From positions 124,001-188,000 of the forward strand of contig NZ_MAUJ01000004.1 in assembly GCF_001696455.1 (NCBI RefSeq): DNA of 64,000 nt, written 5' to 3'. The notes under the pieces were generated by a model. The model was not told the DNA's origin and ran no database searches. It saw nothing but the letters and a program-made list of their open reading frames with translations. This document shows positions 17,276 to 25,975 of the stretch, one piece after another (positions within the stretch are counted from its first letter, which is position 1; the number at the start of each line of letters is the position of its first letter). The translations under genes were made by a program, and so were the position numbers. This DNA is from Pseudoalteromonas luteoviolacea (GTDB lineage Bacteria > Pseudomonadota > Gammaproteobacteria > Enterobacterales > Alteromonadaceae).

Positions 17276-19153
17276 ATGAATATTAAAAAAAGACATCTCG
17301 CAGGTCTCATTTCTGCGCTGCTTTGTGTTAGTGCTGCGGCTACAACAGACAGAGACTATGAACACCGCTGGCTAGATCCCAATGGCGACCCAATGCTGGA
17401 GTTGCAGTGGAATTTGCTCAATTCTGGTGTTTTAAGTAATACGCAATCGGGTATTGATTTAAACCTCTGGCAAACACATCTCTGGGGCCATAAAGGTCAG
17501 GATGTGTTAGTTGCGGTAATTGATACGGGGGTTGATATGAGCCATGGTGATTTAAATGCCAATACGCTTAAAGACCCCCAGATAGATGCACAACCTCCTT
17601 CATCATTTGATAATCACGGCACTATGGTTGCTGGGATCATTGCTGCCGCACAGAACAATATCGGCGTTAGAGGGGTTGCACCGCTTGCCAAAGTGACGTC
17701 ATTTACCAATTTTGGTGGAACCTTTGAGCGCCATGAGCAGTGGAAAGTGAGCCATGGGTTTGACGGCAACCACGCAGATAACTCAACCGCAGACAAGATC
17801 CGTATTTTTAACAAAAGCTATGGTATGAACCCCGCAGTCAGTCTGCCTTACACTTTTTCGAAAACCATTAAAGATGCACAAAACGAGGATGTTTTGTTGT
17901 TTAGTCAGCCTGAGCAGGAAAAAGTCTATGAAGCAGTTACGTTGTCGACTGAGCTTGATCCTCGTACCGCGGTCTATGTACAAGCCGCGGGTAACTCTTA
18001 TCGGGACTCTCGTATTCATTATTTCACCGATCAGGGCGTTGAATTTTTAGGCTTTAGCTTGCCATTTGGAAACAATCATGGACTGCCTTGGGCTAACGGT
18101 AATTCGCGCTACACGCCCGCTAATTTTTGGAATCTGACCGTCAGTGCACTCAGCGCCGATGGGGTATTATCTAATTATTCAACGGTTGGTAGTAATGTCT
18201 TTCTCACAGCGCCAGGAGGTAATGACAGAGGGACTCCTGGACATGCTACAACTCGAATATCATGCACGTGGGTGGTTGATAATGTAGACCCCAATGTTGA
18301 TTGTAGCCAGCATGATGACTTTACCGTACGTATGAGTGGCACTTCTTCGGCTGCACCGAATACTTCGGGTGCAATCGCGTTACTCTTATCTGCAGCTGCA
18401 CAGCAGAAGCACGATCTTACACCACGCGATATCCGGCATTTACTAGCGCGCACGGCCACGAAGGTAGACCCTACACGTGCAGATATCAAAGTTAACGGTA
18501 TAATTGGGCTTGAAGGCTGGTCGACCAATGCAGCGGGCCACACGTTTTCTCCATACTATGGCTTTGGCTTACTTGATGTGGATAAAGCAACCGAGTTGGT
18601 TCGACGCTATGCGATTGAAGACTTACCATCAGAGCTGGTGAAAACGCCTTGGTATGGTCTGAATACGCCTATAAATGCGACGATACATGATGATACGACT
18701 CGGACAACAACGGCAACCATTCATGTTGAAGATGATTTGTTTATTGAAGGTGTACAGATCCGTCTAAATGCCAAACATGCCCGTATGTCAGACTTAAAAG
18801 TGGAGCTCGAATCTCCAAGCGGTACACGCAGTATTCTTATGTCGCCTTTTAATAACTTAATTGGGCAGCACTTAGATATACCGGAGCAAGCACCGGGAAG
18901 TGCTGATGGTTATAATGATCATCTGATGCTTAGTTATAAATTTTGGGATGAAAAAGCCAATGCGGGAACTGGTGATTGGAAGCTACACATCACTGATATG
19001 AGCAGTGAATCCTTACTATTTGGTTTCTACGATATCGTGCATGGTGGCCAAGATCAGCGAGTAGAAAACAACTCAGAGCCAGGCACATTTGAGAGTTGGT
19101 CTATTCGTATTCTAGGCCACAAGCAAAAGGTCACCAAGAAAAAAGCGCTTTAA
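17276..19153 (+). CDS. Secreted subtilisin-like (S8) protease with C-terminal P domain
   Basis: This is a 625-aa kexin/furin-like serine protease. The signal peptide ends near ALLCVSAAA. The catalytic triad is Asp83 (VIDTGVD), His114 (NHGTMVAG) and Ser357 (GTSSAAP), with an oxyanion Asn in VQAAGNS. Residues ~480-615 form a P (proprotein convertase) domain: ATIHVEDDLFIEGVQIRLN, LKVELESPSGTRSILMSP, GDWKLHITD and FESWSIRILGH. It probably degrades extracellular protein or processes secreted proteins. GGAAC lies about 9 bp before the ATG. There is no long propeptide, which is unusual for S8 proteases. A REP copy follows the stop by 8 bp. Confidence 0.95.
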   Translation: MNIKKRHLAGLISALLCVSAAATTDRDYEHRWLDPNGDPMLELQWNLLNSGVLSNTQSGIDLNLWQTHLWGHKGQDVLVAVIDTGVDMSHGDLNANTLKDPQIDAQPPSSFDNHGTMVAGIIAAAQNNIGVRGVAPLAKVTSFTNFGGTFERHEQWKVSHGFDGNHADNSTADKIRIFNKSYGMNPAVSLPYTFSKTIKDAQNEDVLLFSQPEQEKVYEAVTLSTELDPRTAVYVQAAGNSYRDSRIHYFTDQGVEFLGFSLPFGNNHGLPWANGNSRYTPANFWNLTVSALSADGVLSNYSTVGSNVFLTAPGGNDRGTPGHATTRISCTWVVDNVDPNVDCSQHDDFTVRMSGTSSAAPNTSGAIALLLSAAAQQKHDLTPRDIRHLLARTATKVDPTRADIKVNGIIGLEGWSTNAAGHTFSPYYGFGLLDVDKATELVRRYAIEDLPSELVKTPWYGLNTPINATIHDDTTRTTTATIHVEDDLFIEGVQIRLNAKHARMSDLKVELESPSGTRSILMSPFNNLIGQHLDIPEQAPGSADGYNDHLMLSYKFWDEKANAGTGDWKLHITDMSSESLLFGFYDIVHGGQDQRVENNSEPGTFESWSIRILGHKQKVTKKKAL

Positions 19154-19161
19154 CCCTACAA

Positions 19162-19199
19162 ATCAAAGGGGTCAGAGTCGTTGATTCGACTCCTTTGAT
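19162..19199 (+). repeat. REP palindrome, copy 7 (long form)
   Basis: ATCAAAGG (19162-19169) and CCTTTGAT (19192-19199) form the outer stem. GAGTCG and CGACTC form an inner stem, with GGTCA bulged between. This is the most complete hairpin of the set. It follows the protease gene in sense. Confidence 0.85.
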
Positions 19200-19447
19200 G
19201 TTTGCCTATTATCACTGCCTAAAACCGCTGTTTAGCAAAGGTTCAATATGGCAGCCAATATCATATATTCATCGGCTGATGGTGTATTTTTCTCACCTTT
19301 GTTGATGCTGATAGCCCCATTTTGGCGTAAACTAAGCAAGTTAAATTCCTATATCTCTGTGAGTTCGAAGCTCGCACTTGATAGATACACATCTTTTACT
19401 CAGTCAGCCAATGATAGGCTTGAGTATTCCTTGTTTTGAAGGCAACT

Positions 19448-19747
19448 ATGAAAAAAACATTTGAGTTAACTCACCCAAAAATCAAATTAGCAAGGCGTGT
19501 TGATGCGGTTAAGTATGAAATTAAAAAATACCTAAAACGCGAGCGCAATAAGACTTTACCCGCAGGGGCGGATTTTTGGGATTTTGACTGTAAGTTTGGT
19601 AACACCGAAGCGGAAGCGCAACCAGTTCATGTATCACAAATTAATAAGCTGATTGACCAGACCCAACAAGAAAATTTGACCTCATTTTACGTTGAAATTT
19701 TGGCTAAAGCGGCTCATCGACAGGCGCGTATGGATGACGATGAGTAA
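19448..19747 (+). CDS. DUF6172-like conserved protein
   Basis: This is a 99-aa soluble protein of unknown function: MKKTFELTHPKIKLARRVDAVKYEIKKYLKRERNK... with WDFDCKFG and a C-terminal helical region. I recognise the pattern as a small conserved gammaproteobacterial family (DUF6172). ATG 19448 has GAAGG 5 bp upstream and is preferred over the in-frame TTG 19436. The gene and its leader sit between two inverted REP copies (19162-19199 and 19797-19820). Confidence 0.85.
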   Translation: MKKTFELTHPKIKLARRVDAVKYEIKKYLKRERNKTLPAGADFWDFDCKFGNTEAEAQPVHVSQINKLIDQTQQENLTSFYVEILAKAAHRQARMDDDE

Positions 19748-19796
19748 TTAATTAATGGGGTTATGCAAGTTGATTTAGCGCCTTGAAGCGCTGAGA

Positions 19797-19820
19797 ATCA
19801 TTGACTCTGACCCCATTGAT
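19797..19820 (-). repeat. REP palindrome, copy 8
   Basis: It has the core GACTCTGACCCC with a CATTGAT right arm and an imperfect left arm. It ends 2 bp before the stop codon of the minus-strand gene at 19823-20611 and reads in that gene's sense. Confidence 0.85.
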
Positions 19821-19822
19821 TT

Positions 19823-20611
19823 CTAGTTGACGGCTTGCTGCGTCTTAGCGGCAGCTGCCAATCGTGTTTCTAAACGTTCCAACTGCTCAGCTAGCGCATT
19901 TTGTGTCATTTCAAGTTGCGCGAGCGTACCGCCGATCTCTACTTGTTTAGCATCCCTACCACGAGATTGAGATTTCAATTGATCTAAGTCGGTATTGATT
20001 GAAGTCAGCTGGCTTTTTAGCGCTTGGGCAGCTTGCTGTTGCTCTTCTAGAAGAGACAGTTTAAAAGCTAAATCAGTTTGACTTTGAGATAGTGTTGCCA
20101 CTTTTGTTGCTACGCCCGACTGAGTGTTGGCTTGATCGGTTTGGCTTTTGGCAAGAGCACTTGTTTGCTCTTTTAGCTTTTTGATTTCAGACTGATTTCT
20201 GCGCCAAGCGGAGGCCCACAGTTTATCCATTTGTGACCAAAGTTCATCAGTACGTTCACTTAAAGCCGCTAACTTTGCCTGTATCGCGCCAGCCGACTCG
20301 CCCATTTCTTCGCCAGTTGCAGAAAGCGCGCGTTCGAGCTGTGCAATGCGTTTTGATGATTCGAGCAATTGCGCCTGTGTGGTTAGGTTTTGTTGATAAA
20401 GTCCATATGATCCCGCAGCCAATGCAATAATTGAAAGTGCACCTAACCAGCTCATCACGCCTGCTTTTTTCGCTGGCGTAGCGTGTTGTTCAGGGCCCTC
20501 ACCTGATGAGGAAGGGGGATTGTTAGATGGGTTGAGGGACTGTTTATAGGTTTCAACCTGATCTAAGTCTGGCGTAATACTGGGTAATTCAGGTTCAATT
20601 CTTTTATCCAA
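19823..20611 (-). CDS. Single-pass membrane protein with long periplasmic coiled coil
   Basis: This is a 262-aa protein. A cytoplasmic Pro/Ser-rich tail (residues 1-~50) is followed by one membrane helix (~52-72, WLGALSIIALAAGSYGLY), then ~190 residues of heptad-rich coiled coil (ESSKRIAQLERAL... to LEQLERLETRLAAAAKTQQ). The topology resembles the N-terminal part of HemX-like or cell-envelope scaffold proteins, but there is no specific motif. The function is unknown. It has no operon partner. Confidence 0.75.
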   Translation of the reverse strand: MDKRIEPELPSITPDLDQVETYKQSLNPSNNPPSSSGEGPEQHATPAKKAGVMSWLGALSIIALAAGSYGLYQQNLTTQAQLLESSKRIAQLERALSATGEEMGESAGAIQAKLAALSERTDELWSQMDKLWASAWRRNQSEIKKLKEQTSALAKSQTDQANTQSGVATKVATLSQSQTDLAFKLSLLEEQQQAAQALKSQLTSINTDLDQLKSQSRGRDAKQVEIGGTLAQLEMTQNALAEQLERLETRLAAAAKTQQAVN

Positions 20612-21504
20612 CGCACTTTCCTCGCTTGGGTTTATATGGAATGGGGCAGCTTACTTGAAAATAGCCACAGATGGAATCAACAAACGATGAGAGTGAGTGT
20701 CTCAATTTATACTGAATGCACTCTTAACTTGTTTGATTTAGTTAAACACTGACGTGTTACATAACGAGCATGCAAGACAAGTCCGGTTTCGGCTGACGAT
20801 TGTTTATATAACGGCATGATTAAATTAAAGTTGATTATTCAGCTTATACACGCCTGACCATAAAACAGCGCGTCCACTTCACTACGCTCTTTTACGCTGG
20901 TACTTAACGATACTAATCTTTCTTGTGCATCTGTGATGAAGGTGAACTTACCGCCTTCAAAAAGGGTGTGTCTTTCAAACTCATTACCCGCTTTTTATTT
21001 GCTGACCTTACGTATCGAAAGCCGCAATAGCGGAGTGAGTTATACGCTTGTCTGGCAAAAATGAGGTCGAATTTACAACCCTATTTTGATCAAACACGCC
21101 GTGTATTGAATGAACCGTGCCGCTGTAATAGCGGTAAAATATCAAAAAAAAGGCAGTTCACAATCACGCCCGTCTATCAACCTGAAGAATGCTAATAATT
21201 AAACTTTGCATTGTACCGAACAATCGCACTGCTCCGTCGCTGTCATATATTCTACAAACTCTCTTGCAAGCCCTGTAAATACTGGATAACTGCGTGCCTG
21301 CTTGCGCTTTATTGTAATGACGCAAATGTGAATTTTTTAATAAATGCGTGTTTTTCATTATTCCGTACTGGCGGGTAGTTTTCTTCCTGCTACTTTTTTG
21401 TATGAAACAGCACTAATGAAATGATTATTAGTTACACCGCCAAGGATCTGTCCGTTGTATTGGCAGAAGCTTGACTAAATGGACTCTTTTACAGGCTAGG
21501 TACT
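20612..21504. other. Gene-poor 0.9-kb region with a possible gene remnant
   Basis: No full gene is evident. On the minus strand, 20994 down to the TGA at 20839-20841 is open for about 51 codons and reads like a protein C-terminus (GNEFERHTLFEGG, then FITDAQERLVSLS...FYGQACIS). A TAA lies just upstream and there is no start or ribosome site, so it may be a decayed gene end. The rest holds short inverted repeats (for example around 21116-21135) and the leader of the NHL gene. Confidence 0.4.
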
Positions 21505-23562
21505 ATGGGGATCTCATACCACAGTTATATTGGTACGACTGTTGACCAGTTGCCACAATTACCGTGTTCGTCAAACGGGCACCTTTCTCTTAGCACGCCA
21601 GTTGGAAGCTGCGTAGACAAATTCGGTCGCATTTGGTTGGCTGATACGGCACATAATCGCATTTTGGTGTTTGACTCAGATCTAGAGCAGATACTTGCAA
21701 GCTTTGGCACTGTGGGCTCGGGGTCCGGTCAATTTAATATGCCTTTTAGGTTGCTGGCTCATCCAGAACAGCAGTGGGTATATGTCACCGATATTGGAAA
21801 TTGCAGAGTACATATACTGGAATACACCGAACATTTAGATATTAAGCCAATAACAGCATTCGGTAATGAACCTGAGGTCGCATTAAAAGGCCCCAATGGC
21901 ATTGTTGTGCATGACGGCAAAGTGTGTGTGGCTGATGAGTTTTATGAAGGGCCAAATAGCCAATCTAGATTGGTGATATTCAGCGAAGATGGCAAATTTG
22001 AAAGGGCCATTGAAGAAATTGAACCGGAAAATGGCAAAGAGCCCGTTCACCTGCTTTGGCCTCAAGGACTGAGCGTGGATAAAAATGGCCATATTTATAT
22101 TGCTAATACAGGGTTTGCGACCGTAGTGCGCTGTGATTGGCAAGGAAAAGGGGTGACTTTCAGTGCGTCGGGTAAATGCTATGTCGACGGACTAGCCTTA
22201 TCTCGTGGTGTGTCTGTTATTCAAAATCGTATGCTGATCCCAGGAGGAGAACCAAACGCGATTTCCGTTTATGACTTAAACGGCCACTTTATGGGAAGTT
22301 TAGAAGGTTTCTTCGCGCCAGTGCAGGTGACACAAGCGACGGAGGCCAACACCATGCTTATCACAGAGCCATTCTTAGCGTCATTACAAAAACATACAGT
22401 GAATTTATCTACGCTCAAAGGGGGCAAGTCGCGAGCGACTAGGGTATTAAAAGCTGTTGGCGATGAGCGAGATAACCCCGGACAGCTCCACTTTGTGACG
22501 TCAGTCGTGGGGGATGTGACCAGTACCCAGTCCGGCTATTCGAGTAATGCGCCTATTTTTGAGCATTGGGTTGAACATCAGCTCGCGCTTCAAGATCAGC
22601 TTTTAAAGGTTATGCAACCCCCAGGACTTCCCTCTTGGCTGAGCATTGCATTGTCAGCGCAAACTGAGTGGGTGCAAAGATGGCAACAGACCATGGTACG
22701 TATCTTTTTAAATGATAAGTTTGACGACCCTGAAGACCTACTATGGATGATGGACTCCGGCAATTATCAACTACAGGCGACAGAAGATGGTAAAAGTGAC
22801 TCTGCAAGGCCTATCAGCTTGCCAATGTTACCGGGGTCATTGGGGATAGCGTCTTTGACGCCAAAACAACCTCTACCAGGTCAACTTGACCCCGAAGTCC
22901 CTTTACTGGTCGTAAGCAACTATCTAAGTGGGATTGTTACTGTTTTACAATACAACGACACATTGGGTGAAATGGTGCCTTACACCGTTTTTGGAGGGCT
23001 AGGAACTGGGGACGAGCAACTTAACAAGCCTCAAGGGATTGCCGTTGACCCAACCAATAACGATATTTTAATTGCGGATTCAGGGAATAATCGCATTTGT
23101 CGTTGGCGTCTGTCTGATGCTGGTGGTCCTTTCTTAGTCCATACATTTGGCCGTCTGGGTTCAGAGCATGGCGAGTTTCATACGCCTTCAGATATTACTG
23201 TAGATGCTCGGGGAACTTGTTTTATCACCGATCAAAATAACAACCGCATTGAAGTCTATGACCAAGATGGTCAGTGGGTACGTAGCTTTGGAGAAGAAGG
23301 ATACGGTACTGACAATGGCAACTTTTTATTACCTACGAGTATTGATCATGAAAATGGCTATTTGTTTGTTTCTGATCTTGTGAATCGAGCAATCAAAGTA
23401 TTCACCTGCGCGGGCGAGTATAAGGAGTCGTTCAGTGGCTTTGGTGCTGATAGAGAGAAAGGGCAGTTATGGTTACCTTATCTCCTTCACGTCAAAAACA
23501 ACAAAGTCTACTTACCGGATTGCGCGCTAAACAGAGTGAACGTTTATCAATTTAACATTTAA
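21505..23562 (+). CDS. Cytoplasmic NHL-repeat beta-propeller protein
   Basis: This is a 685-aa protein with no signal peptide. NHL repeats are clear at both ends: GSCVDKFGRIWLADTAHNRILVFD, GIAVDPTNNDILIADSGNNRICRW, DITVDARGTCFITDQNNNRIEVYD and SIDHENGYLFVSDLVNRAIKVF. Each ends a blade of a six-bladed propeller, so the protein may contain two. The central ~330-420 segment is different and partly helical. Such propellers bind proteins, RNA or ligands. It precedes a small protein and a chemoreceptor in the same direction, so it may feed a signal into chemotaxis; that is inference. The ATG follows TAGGTACT without a strong ribosome site. Confidence 0.85.
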   Translation: MGISYHSYIGTTVDQLPQLPCSSNGHLSLSTPVGSCVDKFGRIWLADTAHNRILVFDSDLEQILASFGTVGSGSGQFNMPFRLLAHPEQQWVYVTDIGNCRVHILEYTEHLDIKPITAFGNEPEVALKGPNGIVVHDGKVCVADEFYEGPNSQSRLVIFSEDGKFERAIEEIEPENGKEPVHLLWPQGLSVDKNGHIYIANTGFATVVRCDWQGKGVTFSASGKCYVDGLALSRGVSVIQNRMLIPGGEPNAISVYDLNGHFMGSLEGFFAPVQVTQATEANTMLITEPFLASLQKHTVNLSTLKGGKSRATRVLKAVGDERDNPGQLHFVTSVVGDVTSTQSGYSSNAPIFEHWVEHQLALQDQLLKVMQPPGLPSWLSIALSAQTEWVQRWQQTMVRIFLNDKFDDPEDLLWMMDSGNYQLQATEDGKSDSARPISLPMLPGSLGIASLTPKQPLPGQLDPEVPLLVVSNYLSGIVTVLQYNDTLGEMVPYTVFGGLGTGDEQLNKPQGIAVDPTNNDILIADSGNNRICRWRLSDAGGPFLVHTFGRLGSEHGEFHTPSDITVDARGTCFITDQNNNRIEVYDQDGQWVRSFGEEGYGTDNGNFLLPTSIDHENGYLFVSDLVNRAIKVFTCAGEYKESFSGFGADREKGQLWLPYLLHVKNNKVYLPDCALNRVNVYQFNI

Positions 23563-23633
23563 CAAGGACTGTACGCACGCGTCAAAATTACATTACGACG
23601 TGAGGATATGTACAGGTAACGCCAGGGGGAGTT

Positions 23634-23879
23634 ATGGAGAGTGTATTCAAACGGGCACAGGGAAAAAAGCTGTCGCATCGTAAAACACAGGAGCAAAAGG
23701 GGGTTTGCCAGCAGTCAGAGGCACACTCACAGCAGTTGATGCAGCAATTTCAAGAAGTGATCCAACACGTTGAAAAAAATGGCAAGGACGAAGACACATG
23801 TCGAGACGCATTACGTCGCCTTTATACCAGTCACGAATCCTGCTTTTCATCTCAAAAAGTGACTGATCCGCATGAGTAG
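23634..23879 (+). CDS. Small hypothetical protein before the chemoreceptor
   Basis: This is an 81-aa charged, Gln-rich helical protein with no membrane segment. CAGGGGGAG precedes the ATG at good spacing, and the stop lies 12 bp before the chemoreceptor start, so it is probably co-transcribed with it. It contains Cys residues in GVCQQS, DTCRDA and ESCFSS. The family is not recognised. Confidence 0.7.
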   Translation: MESVFKRAQGKKLSHRKTQEQKGVCQQSEAHSQQLMQQFQEVIQHVEKNGKDEDTCRDALRRLYTSHESCFSSQKVTDPHE

Positions 23880-23891
23880 CAAGGAGGCTCT

Positions 23892-25529
23892 ATGAACTTT
23901 TCAATTCATAATGCACCTATTAGTGCGCGCGCATGGATGATTGTGGTGTTGTTTGCGGTAGGGTTATTCGCGAATTCTTTACTAGATGCACACAATACCA
24001 ACAAACATATGCGTGCCAATTATGAGTATGGTGTGCAGCTCATTATTGAAAGTGCACTGGGGGTGATTAACTTTTACTATGAGCAAAGTGCCAGCGGTGC
24101 TTTGACAGAAGAAGAGGCAAAACGTCTGGCGCTCGAGGCGATCTCGGCCATGCGATTTGATAATGGAAACTATATTTTTGTCTCCGATAAAAATGGGATA
24201 CAGCTGGCATCAGGGTTAAAGCATTTGTTGGGAACCAATATCTTGCCGCTGAAAGATGGAAACGGAAAACTGTTTGTTGAAGAGCTTTACGCTACCGGTA
24301 AAAGTGGTGGTGGATTTGTAGAATATTTGTGGAAAACCTCTCCGGATGCCACAGAGCTTACCCCTAAAACGAGCTATGCTGACTATTTTCACCCTTGGGA
24401 CTGGATGATTGGTACAGGTATCAATATTACCGCGTTGGAGGAAGATATTGCGCAATCTCAGATGATATCGCTTATGAATGTGGTGATGGTTCTGGCGGTA
24501 TTATCTACCTTAGTCATTTACTTTATCAGAAGTATAACCAAGCCTATTAAGAACACGGTGTCTGCGATGCGAGACCTTGCTAGTGGGGAAGGGGATTTAA
24601 CACAGCGTCTAAAAGAGGAAGGGAGTAAAGAGTTGATTGATTTGGCTCAGTACTTCAACCGCTTTGTCGGCTCGATTCAAGATATTATGCTCAGTGTCAG
24701 CGCTGCGGGCACACAGCTTTCTGACTCGGCTAATCGGCTGTCGTCCTCAGTATCGAGTGTTGACATGAACCTAAATCAACAAAGAAATGACACTGAGGAA
24801 CTCGCTGGAGCGATGAATGAGATGCTTAGTGCTGTGACGGAAGTTTCTGGTCGAACGGTAGATGCATCTGAATTTAGCGTAAAAGCTGCCAAACAAACGG
24901 AACAGAGCTTAGAGATCATTGAATGCAACATTCAAAAGTCACAACTGTTAGCCCAAGATATCGGCGAGGCCAGCGAGGTGATCGCGCAGTTGGCGTCAGA
25001 TAGTCGCAATGTCGATACTGTACTTGAGGTGATCCGTGGTATTGCTGAGCAGACTAACCTGTTGGCGCTAAATGCTGCTATCGAGGCTGCGCGTGCAGGG
25101 GAAGCGGGACGTGGTTTTGCGGTCGTTGCCGATGAGGTGCGTACTTTGTCGCTTCGTACACAAGAGTCAACCATCGAAATTCAAACCATCATCGAGAAGT
25201 TGCAAGCGGGTGCTGAGCAGGCTGTGGAAGTGATGAGCAAAGGCGCTGAAAAAGCATCAAATACATCAGAAATTTCATCTTCAGCAGGTGAAGCTTTAAA
25301 TGAAATTGCTCAGGAAGTACATGCTATTCAGGGGATGAACCAGCAGATCTCGGCTGCGACAGAGCAGCAAACCATGACGGTTAATGGCATTAATCAAAAT
25401 GTGTCAAACTTGAACGATGGCTCGTCTTCTCTGGCAAATGAGTCAACCTTGATGGCAACAGCCAGCGAAGAGCTTAGCCAAGTTTCTGATAACATGATGA
25501 AGATGATTAATCGCTTCAAGTTAGCTTAA
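23892..25529 (+). CDS. Methyl-accepting chemotaxis protein with single Cache domain
   Basis: This is a 545-aa inner-membrane receptor. TM1 is near residues 14-32. A periplasmic sCache_2-type sensor (~35-190) contains [14 protein letters not shown] and [15 protein letters not shown]2 is near 195-215, followed by a HAMP domain ([27 protein letters not shown]) and a long signalling coiled coil whose hairpin tip reads [39 protein letters not shown]. It should control CheA activity in response to small molecules. Such sensors often bind carboxylates, but the ligand is not known. AAGGAGG lies 5 bp before the ATG. It is the last gene of the NHL/small protein/MCP group. Confidence 0.95.
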   Translation: MNFSIHNAPISARAWMIVVLFAVGLFANSLLDAHNTNKHMRANYEYGVQLIIESALGVINFYYEQSASGALTEEEAKRLALEAISAMRFDNGNYIFVSDKNGIQLASGLKHLLGTNILPLKDGNGKLFVEELYATGKSGGGFVEYLWKTSPDATELTPKTSYADYFHPWDWMIGTGINITALEEDIAQSQMISLMNVVMVLAVLSTLVIYFIRSITKPIKNTVSAMRDLASGEGDLTQRLKEEGSKELIDLAQYFNRFVGSIQDIMLSVSAAGTQLSDSANRLSSSVSSVDMNLNQQRNDTEELAGAMNEMLSAVTEVSGRTVDASEFSVKAAKQTEQSLEIIECNIQKSQLLAQDIGEASEVIAQLASDSRNVDTVLEVIRGIAEQTNLLALNAAIEAARAGEAGRGFAVVADEVRTLSLRTQESTIEIQTIIEKLQAGAEQAVEVMSKGAEKASNTSEISSSAGEALNEIAQEVHAIQGMNQQISAATEQQTMTVNGINQNVSNLNDGSSSLANESTLMATASEELSQVSDNMMKMINRFKLA

Positions 25530-25553
25530 TTTACGTTGACAATGTTATGTATT

Positions 25554-25597
25554 CAGTACATTAGGTGGCTAGTACCTGCTTTACACCTAATGTACTG
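25554..25597 (+). terminator. Hairpin after the chemoreceptor
   Basis: CAGTACATTAGGTG (25554-25567) and CACCTAATGTACTG (25584-25597) form a perfect 14-bp stem with a 16-nt loop, 25 bp after the stop. No long T-run follows, so it may be a transcript stabiliser as well as a terminator. Confidence 0.6.
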
Positions 25598-25975
25598 CTT
25601 GTCATTGCATGCTTGTATATTCAGCTCTTTTTATTTTGAAAAACGGATGTCCAAGGTATCTTTGGCGCGCAAGCGTTTAATGTTCTAACCACTACACTCA
25701 ATTTATCCCTCGTTCCCGATTAAGGGGTATACGGCTTTTTTCTATTTTTCTTTCAGAAGCTTGCCCAATTATATTGCTCTGTAAATTAAGAGCGCTTAAT
25801 CGAGTGCACTTTAAATGGTGTTACTTATTAATTCATAAAATTCGTATGATCCCAGTTTGTTTTATTTACAAAAGCCTGTGCTGGGTTATTATACGCGCGC
25901 CTATGTAGCGTTAGGGTTAACGTGGTTTGACATAGTGTTATTATACCTCTTCATACAATAATTAAAGGAAGTAGT
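25598..25975. other. Intergenic region, nothing assigned
   Basis: This is 378 bp between the chemoreceptor hairpin and the next gene. The minus strand at about 25640-25720 has a tRNA D-arm-like string (TAGTGGTTAGAA), but no acceptor stem or T-loop could be completed. AAAGGAAG precedes ATG 25976. Confidence 0.5.

Noticed and set aside
19248..19439. 63-codon plus-strand ORF before the DUF6172 gene
   Set aside because: No ribosome site and no recognisable protein; it fills the leader between a REP and the real gene.
21164..21358. 64-codon minus-strand ORF upstream of the NHL gene
   Set aside because: No ribosome site, unusual composition (Cys, Arg and His mix) and no neighbours on that strand.
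25640..25720. tRNA-like string on the minus strand (TAGTGGTTAGAA)
   Set aside because: Only a D-arm-like sequence is present. No acceptor stem, anticodon arm or GGTTCGAATCC-type T-loop could be built around it.
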